Below, piece by piece: positions 6,921 to 14,379 of a stretch of 31,968 nt of DNA. The position numbers and the translations under genes were made by a program. The DNA lies in assembly GCA_017987425.1 (NCBI GenBank), contig JAGNTT010000003.1, positions 1 to 31,968 of the forward strand. Direction: 5' to 3'. This DNA is from Candidatus Omnitrophota bacterium (GTDB lineage: Bacteria > Omnitrophota > Gorgyraeia > Zapsychrales > Fredricksoniimonadaceae). The stretch's first letter is position 1. Every line of letters starts with the position of its first letter. The notes under the pieces were generated by a model that did not search any database, had not been told where the DNA came from, and saw only the letters and a list, made by a program, of their open reading frames with translations.

Positions 6921-8210
6921 ATGTCGATATCTGTGAATATTCCAACGACAAGCAAGCCACGCATTGTAATTATCGGTGGCGGTTTTGCGGGCATGGAACT
7001 TGCCAAGGGTCTGCGAGATCTCGAGGCGCAGATTGTTCTTCTTGATAAAAATAATTATCATACATTCCAGCCTCTTTTGTATCAGGTGGCGACTGCCGCG
7101 CTTGAGCCGGATTCAATTGCCTATCCATTTCGTGAAATTTTCAAGAATCAGGACAATTTCATTTTCCGTATGACAGAAGTAGCGAAAATACGTCCGGAGG
7201 AGCGCTGCATTGAGACTTCCATCGGTGAAATTTCTTATGAATATCTAGTGATTGCAGCGGGTTCACAAACGAATTATTTCGGCATGAAGGATGTCGAGGA
7301 GCATTCGTTGCCCATGAAATCCATTCCCCAGGCCATGATGCTGAGGAACATGATTCTCGAGAATTTTGAGAAGGCTCTTTTGATGCGCAATTTGGAAGAC
7401 AGGGAAAGTCTTATGAACATCGTCGTCGTGGGAGGCGGACCTACCGGCGTGGAGATGGCGGGTTCTTTGGGAGAACTAAAGCTGCATGTGCTGCCGCACG
7501 ATTATCCGGAATTGGATTTTCAGCGGATGCAGATCCACTTGATCGACATGGAAGCGAGGCTTCTTAACGCCATGTCTGTCGAGGCTTCCCGAAGTGCGGA
7601 GAAATTTCTGAAAAAATATAACGTCAATATCTGGCTTAAGACGAGGGTTATGTCTTATAATGGAAAATATTTGTCACTGTCCAACGGCAAGCAATTGCTG
7701 GCCGACAGCGTGATCTGGGCGGCCGGTGTCACAGGTGCCATAATCCCTGGACTTGCTCAGGAAGCTTTTGCGCCGGGCAATAGGATTAAAGTCGACAGGT
7801 TTAACAAAGTGCACGGGTATGAAAATATCTTTGCCGTCGGCGATGTGGCCGGCATGGTCGATGAAAAGACGCCCAAGGGCCATCCGATGCTGGCACCCGT
7901 GGCCATTCAGCAGGCAAAACTTTTGGCCGCGAATTTTAAGCGAATGTTCGCCAAACAGCCGCCCAAACCTTTTACCTATAAGGAACTGGGGGTCATGGCC
8001 ACCGTCGGTAGAAATCATGCTGTCGTCGATTTGAGTTTTGTTAAATTCCAGGGTTTTCTGGGATGGGTCACGTGGTTGTTTGTGCACCTGATGACATTGG
8101 TCGGCTTTCGCAACAAAATGATCGCGTTCGTCAATTGGGCCTGGAGTTATTTCAGTTACGACAAAGGTTTAAGACTTATTATCCGGCCTTATAAGAGACA
8201 ATCTAACTAA
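6921..8210 (+). CDS. ndh: Type II NADH:quinone oxidoreductase (NDH-2-like)
   Basis: A 429-residue FAD enzyme that passes electrons from NADH to the quinone pool without pumping protons. Two Rossmann motifs are visible: FAD-binding IIGGGFAGMELA near residue 20 and NAD-binding VVVGGGPTGVEMAGSLGEL near residue 175. The NDH-2 block NNYHTFQPLLYQVATAAL follows the first, and AVGDVAG contacts FAD late in the protein. The C terminus (GFLGWVTWLFVHLMTLVGF...) is hydrophobic and aromatic, as expected for the NDH-2 membrane anchor. No strong ribosome site is visible. The preceding terminator makes this the first gene of its transcript. Confidence 0.9.
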   Translation: MSISVNIPTTSKPRIVIIGGGFAGMELAKGLRDLEAQIVLLDKNNYHTFQPLLYQVATAALEPDSIAYPFREIFKNQDNFIFRMTEVAKIRPEERCIETSIGEISYEYLVIAAGSQTNYFGMKDVEEHSLPMKSIPQAMMLRNMILENFEKALLMRNLEDRESLMNIVVVGGGPTGVEMAGSLGELKLHVLPHDYPELDFQRMQIHLIDMEARLLNAMSVEASRSAEKFLKKYNVNIWLKTRVMSYNGKYLSLSNGKQLLADSVIWAAGVTGAIIPGLAQEAFAPGNRIKVDRFNKVHGYENIFAVGDVAGMVDEKTPKGHPMLAPVAIQQAKLLAANFKRMFAKQPPKPFTYKELGVMATVGRNHAVVDLSFVKFQGFLGWVTWLFVHLMTLVGFRNKMIAFVNWAWSYFSYDKGLRLIIRPYKRQSN

Positions 8211-8315
8211 GAAAATTGTATAAGGTTTTGTTCTTCAGGTTTGGTTTGAATATTTTATGGCTTCTGGGGTGGGATAAGGTCCATCACATCTTAAGTTTGA
8301 GGAAATACAAATATC

Positions 8316-9242
8316 ATGGAAATGTCCGCCATTATTTTAAGTATTCTCGGTTTATGTGTTTTTGAAATCGTATCCAGTATCGATAATGCTGTCGTCAACG
8401 CGGATGTTCTCTCGACCATGAGCGCCAAGTGGCGTAAATGGTTTCTTGTTTGGGGGATATTTATCGGCGTCTTTATGGTGCGCGGGCTTCTGCCATGGAT
8501 CATCGTGTGGTGCGCCAATCCTGCTCTCGGGCCGTGGGGGGCATTTATGGCTTCCTTCAGCAACGACCCGCGTGTGGCAGCCTCATTAGAGGCCTCTTCG
8601 CCGATCTTGCTTGTCGGAGGAGGTCTTTTTCTGGTCTTTCTCTTCTTTCACTGGCTTTTTCTTGAACCCAAAAATTTTGGTCTGGGTATGGAAAAATACA
8701 TCAGCCGTCAAGGCGGCTGGTTTTATGCGATTGCGTCGATTATTTTATGTGTGGTCGTCTGGTTATGTATCAAGAAAAATCCCATGATGGCTTTTTCAGC
8801 TACGATCGGAGCCTGCGCATTTTTCATCACCCACGGTTTTAAAGAACATGCCGCCCGCGTGGAAGCCGAGATGAAGGACAACAAGGACATGTCGGACGTG
8901 AGCAAGCTAATCTATCTGGAAATTCTCGATGCCACATTTTCGATCGACGGTGTCATCGGCGCTTTTGCCTTTACGATGTCGGTGCCCATCATCATCCTCG
9001 GCAACGGTCTTGGTGCCGTTGTTGTGCGTGAGTTGACCATCCGTGGTGTCGATAAAATCCGTAATTATCCATATTTGAAAAACGGCGCCATGTATTCGAT
9101 TTTCTTTTTGGGGATGATCATGATAACGGACAGCTTCGGCGTTCATGTTCCGCATTATCTCGCGCCACTCGTAACATTTGGCGTTATCGGATATTTCCTT
9201 TGGAAATCCGTCCGTTCTGTGAAAGCCATGAAGGCTGCTTAA
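8316..9242 (+). CDS. DUF475 family (TerC-like) integral membrane protein
   Basis: A 308-residue membrane protein with about eight hydrophobic segments. Two internally related acidic motifs, EIVSSIDNAVVNADVL near residue 16 and LEILDATFSIDGVIGAFA near residue 205, match the duplicated pattern of the DUF475/TerC superfamily. Members of that superfamily have been linked to Mn2+ or other metal efflux and tellurium resistance; the substrate here is unknown. GAGG-type ribosome site (8299-8302) favours the ATG at 8316 over the ATG at 8322. A GYD-domain gene and mgtE follow in the same direction with short gaps, so a metal-ion operon is plausible. The 105 bp upstream show no recognisable riboswitch. 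Confidence 0.85.
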   Translation: MEMSAIILSILGLCVFEIVSSIDNAVVNADVLSTMSAKWRKWFLVWGIFIGVFMVRGLLPWIIVWCANPALGPWGAFMASFSNDPRVAASLEASSPILLVGGGLFLVFLFFHWLFLEPKNFGLGMEKYISRQGGWFYAIASIILCVVVWLCIKKNPMMAFSATIGACAFFITHGFKEHAARVEAEMKDNKDMSDVSKLIYLEILDATFSIDGVIGAFAFTMSVPIIILGNGLGAVVVRELTIRGVDKIRNYPYLKNGAMYSIFFLGMIMITDSFGVHVPHYLAPLVTFGVIGYFLWKSVRSVKAMKAA

Positions 9243-9267
9243 AGCCCCGTATCAGAAAGGTAAACAT

Positions 9268-9552
9268 ATGACGACATATCTATTATTCGGAAAATATTCG
9301 TCCAATGCATTGAAAAATGCCAGCGCAACCCGCACGCGAAAAGCGGAGCATCTCATCGGCCGGTTTCGCGGTAAAGTTAAGGCGATGTATGCCTTGATCG
9401 GTCAGTACGATCTTCTGATCGTGGTCGACCTTCCGGGAATCGAAGAAGTCATTAAAGTTTCAACGGGCCTCATGGAGCTGACCGGAATCACATTTACGTC
9501 TGTCCCGGCAATTTCCGTCAATGAGTTTGATAAACTGATCAGCGAGATCTGA
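9268..9552 (+). CDS. GYD domain-containing protein
   Basis: A 94-residue soluble protein with the ferredoxin-like alpha/beta pattern of the GYD family: N-terminal MTTYLLFGKYS, then GRFRGKVKAMYALIGQYDLLIVVDLP, where GQYD is the defining motif. The function of the family is not established. It has a ribosome site (AAAGGTA) and lies 25 bp after the DUF475 gene and 46 bp before mgtE, so it is likely cotranscribed with two membrane transporters. A regulatory or ligand-sensing role there is only inference. Confidence 0.85.
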   Translation: MTTYLLFGKYSSNALKNASATRTRKAEHLIGRFRGKVKAMYALIGQYDLLIVVDLPGIEEVIKVSTGLMELTGITFTSVPAISVNEFDKLISEI

Positions 9553-9598
9553 AAGATTTAGCACGCCCGTGTCACTATAAAACGGCGGCAGACCACTG

Positions 9599-10966
9599 AT
9601 GAAAATTCCAATCCATAATCCGCATCCTTGGATTCGTCTTAAGGAATTGATTGACTTTGGAGATGAAAAGGCGATCAACTCGCTTCTCGACGGCATATCG
9701 CCTTCAGAGACCGCCCGCGCTGTCGGCAGGCTCGACGCCAAGCGTCGTAAAAGGCTTTTGACTCTTTTGCGTCCGACGGACGCGGCTGATGTTCTGCAGG
9801 ACCTTCCTGACGAACAGGCGGCCGACCTCATCGAAAATATGTCCACCCATCAGGCCGCCCAGATCGTGGCGGAACTTCCCTCTGAAGAACAGGCGGACAT
9901 TCTTTCTGATGTCAACAATCAGGACGCGCAAGCCATCCTTGAAGATCTTCCCGCCGACGAAGCCAAGAAAACACGCGAGCTTCTCCAGTATCCGGAAAAC
10001 AGTGCCGGCGGGCTTATGACGATCGAATATGTTTCCTACCGTGAGGGGATGACTGTCGGGGAAGTGACGGATGATTTGCAGAAGAATGTGAACGTCTATG
10101 CGGATTATCATATTCAATACACGTATGTTATATCCAATCAGGGTCACCTGCAGGGGGTTTTGCGCATGCGGGATTTACCCTTGTCGGGGCGCCAGCGTCC
10201 AGTGAACGATATCATGATCCACAACCCTTCCTTTGTTTATGTCGACGCTCCGCTTGAAGAACTCATTCAGATCTTTCAGGAAAGGTCTTTTCTTGGGATA
10301 CCTGTCGTCAGGCGCGATAAATTTCTGGTGGGAGTTGTCCGCCGAGACGAAGTGCTGACGGCATCGGCCGAGCGGGACAGTGATTCTTTTCTGAAGGCGA
10401 GCGGTATCGTCGGCGGTGAAGAATTAAGGTCCATGCCGAGCATGGAACGCACCCGCCGCAGACTATCGTGGCTGATCATTAACATTGTCCTCAATCTGCT
10501 TGCTGCCAGTGTCATTGCATTTTATCAGGACACGTTGGGGGCCGTCATTGCTCTGGCGGTTTTTCTGCCGATCATTTCCGATATGAGCGGTTCGGCCGGC
10601 AACCAGGCGGTGGCCGTCAGTATCCGTGAGTTGACACTGGGCCATATCAAACCGAATGAACTTGCCCGTGTTCTTTTAAAAGAGGCGGGCATAGGCCTCA
10701 TAAACGGTGTCGTTGTCGGGGGAGTTCTGGGGTTCATCGCGTATTTATGGCAAGGGAATCCCTATTTCGGGCTGGTCGTTGGGGGGGCGCTTGCGATCAA
10801 TACGGTTGTTTCCGTATGTCTTGGAGGGGTGCTGCCTCTGATTGCTAAATTTTTCCGTCAGGACCCGGCTCTTTCTTCAAGTCTGATTTTGACAACAATC
10901 ACGGATATGTGCGGTTTTTTCCTGGCTTTATTTTTTGCGAAACAAATGCTTCCTTTAATCGGATGA
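9599..10966 (+). CDS. mgtE: Magnesium transporter MgtE
   Basis: A 455-residue Mg2+ channel/transporter of the inner membrane. Order: helical MgtE N domain (about 20-135, repeated DVLQDLPDEQAADLIENM-like units), paired CBS domains (about 140-260), a plug helix, then five membrane segments (about 285-455). The membrane part carries the signature LPIISDMSGSAGNQAVAVSIREL and the pore-region aspartate in ITDMCGF. In the known family, cytosolic Mg2+ binding between the N and CBS domains closes the channel. Length is normal. Regulation is therefore probably at the protein level; I see no Mg2+ riboswitch in the 46-bp gap upstream. An 8-bp hairpin begins inside its last codons (10962-10989). Confidence 0.95.
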   Translation: MKIPIHNPHPWIRLKELIDFGDEKAINSLLDGISPSETARAVGRLDAKRRKRLLTLLRPTDAADVLQDLPDEQAADLIENMSTHQAAQIVAELPSEEQADILSDVNNQDAQAILEDLPADEAKKTRELLQYPENSAGGLMTIEYVSYREGMTVGEVTDDLQKNVNVYADYHIQYTYVISNQGHLQGVLRMRDLPLSGRQRPVNDIMIHNPSFVYVDAPLEELIQIFQERSFLGIPVVRRDKFLVGVVRRDEVLTASAERDSDSFLKASGIVGGEELRSMPSMERTRRRLSWLIINIVLNLLAASVIAFYQDTLGAVIALAVFLPIISDMSGSAGNQAVAVSIRELTLGHIKPNELARVLLKEAGIGLINGVVVGGVLGFIAYLWQGNPYFGLVVGGALAINTVVSVCLGGVLPLIAKFFRQDPALSSSLILTTITDMCGFFLALFFAKQMLPLIG

Positions 10967-10989
10967 TGGGGTAGAATACATCCATCATC
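10962..10989 (+). repeat. Inverted repeat spanning the mgtE stop codon
   Basis: GATGATGG (10962-10969) and CCATCATC (10982-10989) form a perfect 8-bp stem with a 12-nt loop. No T-tract follows, so this is not a classical terminator. The loop contains TAGAAT, a possible -10 for the next gene. It could be an operator or an mRNA-end structure. Confidence 0.35.
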
Positions 10990-11009
10990 AAATATCACGG
11001 GAGGACAGG

Positions 11010-11462
11010 ATGAGAAAATCATTCCGATATGTTGTTATCGTTGCGGTGGCATTAGTTTGCGGATTGCAGGCATCGAACAGTTTTGCCAAGGAATTCCGCG
11101 CGTTTTCATCACGCAAGATCACCGGAAGCTGGAAATTTGAGGATCCCAACAACGGGCCGCAGAAGCTGACATTCCTTAAGAACGGCACCTATGAGCTGGA
11201 TTTTGACGGGGATGGTAACAGAGATATATGGGGATTGTACAAGATTGCTCAGGATTGGCTTATTTTGAAGGATATCGGCGGGGATTTTGTTTTTGATTGC
11301 AGTCAGCAGGGAGCCTATACCTATCGCATTGAGAATGATATTCTGACCTTGATGATGGTGGGAGACCAGTGTCCTTCCAGAAGTCAGGCGATGGGCATGC
11401 CGTGGCAGAGAGTTATTGAGCATAAGCGTGTCATTGAACCGCCGATTATGATGAAAATATAG
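11010..11462 (+). CDS. Small exported protein, lipocalin-like beta protein
   Basis: 150 residues with a clear signal peptide (basic start MRKSFR, hydrophobic 8-21, likely cleavage after SFA at 24-26). The mature part begins with GSWKFEDPNNGPQKLTFLKNG, which resembles bacterial lipocalin-like domains of 'tests of fit' type (GxW...LTFxxDG), followed by alternating beta strands and an Asp-rich loop DFDGDGNRD. Two cysteines (in FDCSQ and DQCPS) may form a disulfide. A strong ribosome site GGGAGGA precedes the ATG. The last eleven residues RVIEPPIMMKI are repeated exactly in a decayed second copy at 12150-12239. An intrinsic terminator follows. Function unknown. Confidence 0.8.
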   Translation: MRKSFRYVVIVAVALVCGLQASNSFAKEFRAFSSRKITGSWKFEDPNNGPQKLTFLKNGTYELDFDGDGNRDIWGLYKIAQDWLILKDIGGDFVFDCSQQGAYTYRIENDILTLMMVGDQCPSRSQAMGMPWQRVIEHKRVIEPPIMMKI

Positions 11463-11487
11463 GTCCTGAATTTGGATCCATAACTAT

Positions 11488-11532
11488 AATTCTTGTCGTT
11501 CCTGTCTTGTTGGGATGACAAGAATTTTTTTT
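11488..11532 (+). terminator. Intrinsic terminator
   Basis: AATTCTTGTC (11488-11497) pairs exactly with GACAAGAATT (11517-11526) around a 19-nt loop, and eight T residues run over 11525-11532. It ends the transcript of the exported protein and overlaps the ATG at 11515, which argues against that codon as the start of the next gene. Confidence 0.8.
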
Positions 11533-11541
11533 GGGGGCGGA

Positions 11542-12105
11542 ATGAGTTGGGTAGTTTTTTTATATCTTATCCTCGCTAATTTAATTCCACTTGTCGGCAT
11601 GGTCCTTCTTAACTGGGGGGTGAGCTCGATCTTTCAGTTCTATTTGGCTGAATGTTATTTAATGCTCGCCTTTGACATCCTGTATTTACGTATCGCAAGG
11701 GGGCATCGCGCTGTCTCCGGTTCTTCCTATATGCTTGAAATGATGTTATTTCCTCCGATTTGCATGGGGGCGACCGCTATTCTAGTGCCTTCAAATCAGC
11801 CGCAGCCATGGATGACTTTCCTTCCTTGGGTTGCGATGTCTGCGGTCTTTCATGGTTTGAAATATGTTCAAACTGTTTTGACTGACCGTACTGCGTATTT
11901 GCAGAATTATAACGATATTGTCAGGGCCGGAATGTCGCGGGTTGTTGTCATTATGATGACTTTCTTTTTTGGGCCTTTTCTCGGAAGTCTTTTTATAGAG
12001 GAAAGTACTATCAGCCCTGTTGCTCTGATGTTGGTGGCTGCGCGTCTGGGAGTCGATGTGAGTGCGGCGTCACAAGTGAAAAAAGCTGCTGAAAAGGGCT
12101 CCTGA
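11542..12105 (+). CDS. Polytopic membrane protein, DUF6498-like
   Basis: 187 residues from the ATG at 11542, with five to six hydrophobic segments. The N-terminal part (ANLIPLVGMVLLNWGVSSIFQFYLAECYL) resembles DUF6498 proteins, which have a similar Pro/Trp/Glu pattern across the first two helices; function unknown. An ATG at 11515 is in frame, but it lies inside the loop of the preceding intrinsic terminator, and a G-rich stretch sits just before 11542, so the shorter start is preferred. The C terminus is a short soluble tail (DVSAASQVKKAAEKGS). No promoter stands out after the terminator. Confidence 0.7.
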   Translation: MSWVVFLYLILANLIPLVGMVLLNWGVSSIFQFYLAECYLMLAFDILYLRIARGHRAVSGSSYMLEMMLFPPICMGATAILVPSNQPQPWMTFLPWVAMSAVFHGLKYVQTVLTDRTAYLQNYNDIVRAGMSRVVVIMMTFFFGPFLGSLFIEESTISPVALMLVAARLGVDVSAASQVKKAAEKGS

Positions 12106-12149
12106 ACAACTTTTAAAAATAATTTCGCGGGGCGTTACGAAGATAGTCC

Positions 12150-12239
12150 ATGAACGTCTCCCAGAGAAAATGTATGCCGGGGCAGTCCGGCATAGAACAT
12201 ATTCGTGTCATTGAACCCCCGATCATGATGAAGATATAA
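12150..12239 (+). pseudogene. 3' remnant of a second copy of the 11010-11462 exported-protein gene
   Basis: The frame ending at the TAA 12237-12239 reads IEHIRVIEPPIMMKI, against IEHKRVIEPPIMMKI at the end of the gene at 11010-11462, and upstream residues MPxQ also align. Of the last 36 bases 32 are identical, and the differences are third-position or stop-codon changes. The upstream part of the homologous gene is missing or shifted out of frame (weak similarity continues a few tens of bases upstream). The rest of the 12106-12316 gap holds only this remnant and the terminator. Confidence 0.7.
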
Positions 12240-12241
12240 AT

Positions 12242-12300
12242 CCCCATTTTAAAATCATCAATTAAATCCTATTGATTATTTTAAGGTGGGGTTATTTCTT
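12242..12300. terminator. Bidirectional intrinsic terminator between convergent genes
   Basis: The arms 12242-12262 and 12271-12291 form a stem of 21 positions with one mismatch (C12256 opposite T12277) and two G-U pairs, closed by CCCCA/TGGGG at the base and an 8-nt loop. TTATTTCTTT follows on the + strand and an A/T-rich stretch on the other side. It separates the + strand genes from the minus-strand amidase. Confidence 0.75.
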
Positions 12301-12316
12301 TGTCGGATGATAATTA

Positions 12317-13075
12317 TTATTTCGAAGCGGCGGATTGCAGACGGTCGAGAAATTCCCGCCAGGGGAATTTCTTACCGGGGCAGTGGGTGCTGGCGCCTGA
12401 GACTTCGCCATGGCCCATGATGTGGCTAAGAGGGATTTTGTAGTGGCGTCTGAGTTTATCGACCAGAAAGACCAGTGATTCCATCTGCTTCTCGGAAACC
12501 CGTTCGCTGTCAAAGTTTCCTACCAGGCAAATACCGATCGCGCGCGTGTTCATATCGTCGGCCTTGCAGTGCGCTCCGTCTTCCTGTTTGATCCACCGGG
12601 GAGTGGATTCGATCTGTCCGTCCTGACGGCTGCTGTGGTTTGTATCGATGACAAAATGATAGCCCACACCTTTGTCCCACCCTTTATTAAGGTGCGACTG
12701 ATGGAACTGGAGGGCGGAACCTTCTTCGGTTCCGCTGTGATGAATGATGATATATTTCCATTTTGTGGAAGGGTAAAGCGTGACGACGGGCTTAAGCTGG
12801 GAAGCGTTGGGAATTCGCAGTTCCTGGCCCATTTTAAGATTTTCAGGATTGGTCAAATGGTTGCTATTAATGATATCGGAGACGGAAACATCATACATTT
12901 TGCCGATACGCCACAGAGTTTCGCCGGGGCCGACCATGTGAAGGGTGTCCATGCGGGGACCCGTCAAGGAGTTCGGCAAGGGCGGCATCGAAACTGTCTT
13001 CGGGGAGGTGGAGCAGGCAGATATAAAAAAAGAAGCGCTGATTGCTAGGATGTAATATAAGAGACGTTTTGCCAT
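12317..13075 (-). CDS. LysM-containing N-acetylmuramoyl-L-alanine amidase lipoprotein
   Basis: A 252-residue cell-wall hydrolase predicted to sit in a membrane as a lipoprotein. Signal sequence with lipobox ISAC, lipidated Cys21, then a linker, a LysM peptidoglycan-binding domain (about 46-90, HMVGPGETLWRIGKMYDVSVSDI) and an amidase_2/PGRP domain (about 107-245). The zinc ligands are visible as His in IIIHHSG, His in MGHGEVSGA and Cys in STHCPGKKF. The enzyme would cleave the amide bond between MurNAc and L-Ala during wall turnover or recycling. It is transcribed convergently to the preceding genes and divergently from the ACT gene. Confidence 0.93.
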   Translation of the reverse strand: MAKRLLYYILAISASFFISACSTSPKTVSMPPLPNSLTGPRMDTLHMVGPGETLWRIGKMYDVSVSDIINSNHLTNPENLKMGQELRIPNASQLKPVVTLYPSTKWKYIIIHHSGTEEGSALQFHQSHLNKGWDKGVGYHFVIDTNHSSRQDGQIESTPRWIKQEDGAHCKADDMNTRAIGICLVGNFDSERVSEKQMESLVFLVDKLRRHYKIPLSHIMGHGEVSGASTHCPGKKFPWREFLDRLQSAASK

Positions 13076-13106
13076 AATTGGGTCTTTAAATTTGTTTTAT
13101 TTTACT

Positions 13107-13135
13107 TTGAAATACAGCCCTTCACAAGGCATAAT
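13107..13135 (+). promoter_or_regulatory. Sigma70 promoter of the ACT-domain gene
   Basis: TTGAAA at 13107-13112 and CATAAT at 13130-13135, spacer 17 bp; each box matches consensus at five of six bases. The start near 13142 gives a leader of about 79 nt. Confidence 0.65.
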
Positions 13136-13220
13136 TAAATTGTTTCTGAGCCGAGTATTCAAGATGTCCGCTTTAGATGCGATTGCGCGCTAAGCCGGTT
13201 TTAAAGAAAAGGAGAGTCAG

Positions 13221-13634
13221 ATGATCAAAGGTGCAATGAACAAGCAATTAATTGTCCGTGTGGGCAATGATGTCGGAACGCTCGCACAGATTACGAGCCT
13301 CATTTCTTCTTACAAAATCAACATGGTGGCGATTTGCGCATATGCCGTGGACGGCCGCTGTGTTGTGACACTGGTGACCGAGAATAACCTTCATGCCAAG
13401 CGCCTGCTCAAGGAAAAAGGTTACGATGTCGATGAAGAAGATGTGGTTCTCGTTTCTGTGGACAACGCGCCCGGCGCTCTGCATTCGATTACCGACAAAA
13501 TTTCCGCCGCAGGCGTGGGCCTGAAGCTGATCTACGGCAGCGTTGACAAAATGGGCAAAACCAGCCGTATCGTTTTTGTATCCGAAGAAAACCCCAAGAA
13601 AATTTTACAGGCGCTTAAAATCAAATCAAAATAG
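13221..13634 (+). CDS. Tandem ACT-domain protein
   Basis: 137 residues made almost entirely of two ACT-like beta-alpha-beta-beta-alpha-beta units (about 7-68 and 72-135): KQLIVRVGNDVGTLAQITSLIS and DVVLVSVDNAPGALHSITDKIS share the xVxNxxGxLxxIT signature. Stand-alone ACT proteins usually bind amino acids or related small ligands and act as sensors; the ligand here is unknown. The ribosome site AAGGAG (13209-13214) is 6 bp before the ATG at 13221, which is preferred to the ATG at 13236. A promoter lies at 13107-13135. The lipoprotein gene follows after 18 bp. Confidence 0.88.
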   Translation: MIKGAMNKQLIVRVGNDVGTLAQITSLISSYKINMVAICAYAVDGRCVVTLVTENNLHAKRLLKEKGYDVDEEDVVLVSVDNAPGALHSITDKISAAGVGLKLIYGSVDKMGKTSRIVFVSEENPKKILQALKIKSK

Positions 13635-13652
13635 TTTTATGCAGGAATCTTT

Positions 13653-14222
13653 ATGAAAAAAATCGCATTGAGCCTTTTGTCGTGTTTTTTTCTGACCGGT
13701 TGTGTGCTGGGGTCTATGAAGCCTTTTTTTACGCCCGATCTTGTTGTCGATACACCCGAACTCTACGGTACCTGGGCTTATGAAAAGACGGTTGAGCCGA
13801 ATGATAAGTCGTATGTGGTTCTTGCTCCGGGCAAGATCACTCTCGTGGATGATAGCGGTATTCCCGGTGATTCCAAGCTGACATTCTTTAAGGTCGGCGA
13901 TCAACTGTTTGTTGATTTATTCCCGGATGAAGGGATGTTGAGAAACGATCTTGTTGGCCCTGGCGATCCCGTTCACTTGGTCTGTTTGGTCCAGCATGAG
14001 AACGGGAAGCTGCTTTTTAATCCTCTGGATTACGAATGGCTGGTTAAGGAAATACAGGCTGGAACAATCGACCTCCCGTTTAAAAAGGCTTCCGAAGATC
14101 CCGAGGCCAATATTGTTTTAACTGCCACACCCGAGCAGTGGGTTGGATTCTTAAAATCATATGCGAATAATCCGCAGGCGTTTCCGCATTCAAACGAAGG
14201 GTGGCTTATTCGTAAAGAGTAA
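13653..14222 (+). CDS. Hypothetical lipoprotein
   Basis: 189 residues starting with a short lipoprotein signal; lipobox LTGC gives lipidated Cys17, followed by VLG. The mature part begins with a GTWAY block (LYGTWAYEKTVEPND) and beta-rich sequence, then a helical C-terminal part (EQWVGFLKSYANNPQAF). The GTW start is loosely like the exported protein at 11010-11462 and other lipocalin-like domains, but no family is recognised. It is 18 bp after the ACT gene with its own ribosome site AGGAA, so cotranscription is likely. Function unknown. Confidence 0.8.
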   Translation: MKKIALSLLSCFFLTGCVLGSMKPFFTPDLVVDTPELYGTWAYEKTVEPNDKSYVVLAPGKITLVDDSGIPGDSKLTFFKVGDQLFVDLFPDEGMLRNDLVGPGDPVHLVCLVQHENGKLLFNPLDYEWLVKEIQAGTIDLPFKKASEDPEANIVLTATPEQWVGFLKSYANNPQAFPHSNEGWLIRKE

Positions 14223-14286
14223 GGATGCGATCAAATCGCCTCAATTCGTGCAATAGTAAAGAGGGCCCCGTTCGTACGCGTGATAA

Positions 14287-14315
14287 TTGAACCGGAGGGG
14301 GTTCAATGCTATAGT
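14287..14315 (+). promoter_or_regulatory. Promoter with internal palindrome, upstream of SlyD-like gene
   Basis: TTGAAC at 14287-14292 and TATAGT at 14310-14315 with a 17-bp spacer. The -35 box is the left arm of a perfect palindrome: TTGAACC (14287-14293) and GGTTCAA (14300-14306) with 6 bp between. A protein bound there would cover the -35 and spacer, as repressor operators do. The rest of the 14223-14379 gap shows nothing else. Confidence 0.5.
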
Positions 14316-14379
14316 ATCCCCCGGCGATAGAGCTTAATTAATACCCACTTGGCGTTTCTATAAGAAAGGTTGAAGTTTC

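Noticed and set aside
8211..8315. Possible Mn2+ (yybP-ykoY) riboswitch before the DUF475 gene
   Set aside because: Expected because TerC-like genes sometimes carry one, but no matching conserved core or paired stems could be seen in these 105 bases.
9553..9598. Possible Mg2+ riboswitch before mgtE
   Set aside because: The gap is only 46 bp, too short for an M-box, and shows no structure.
11515..11541. Upstream ATG start for the membrane protein
   Set aside because: It lies within the stem-loop and T-tract of an intrinsic terminator; the ATG at 11542 is preferred.
12150..12239. 30-codon frame as a real small protein
   Set aside because: It has no ribosome site or promoter and aligns to the end of a nearby gene, so a remnant explains it better.
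12569..13048. 159-codon + strand frame opposite the LysM amidase
   Set aside because: The minus-strand amidase has a lipobox, LysM and zinc ligands; this is its antisense shadow.
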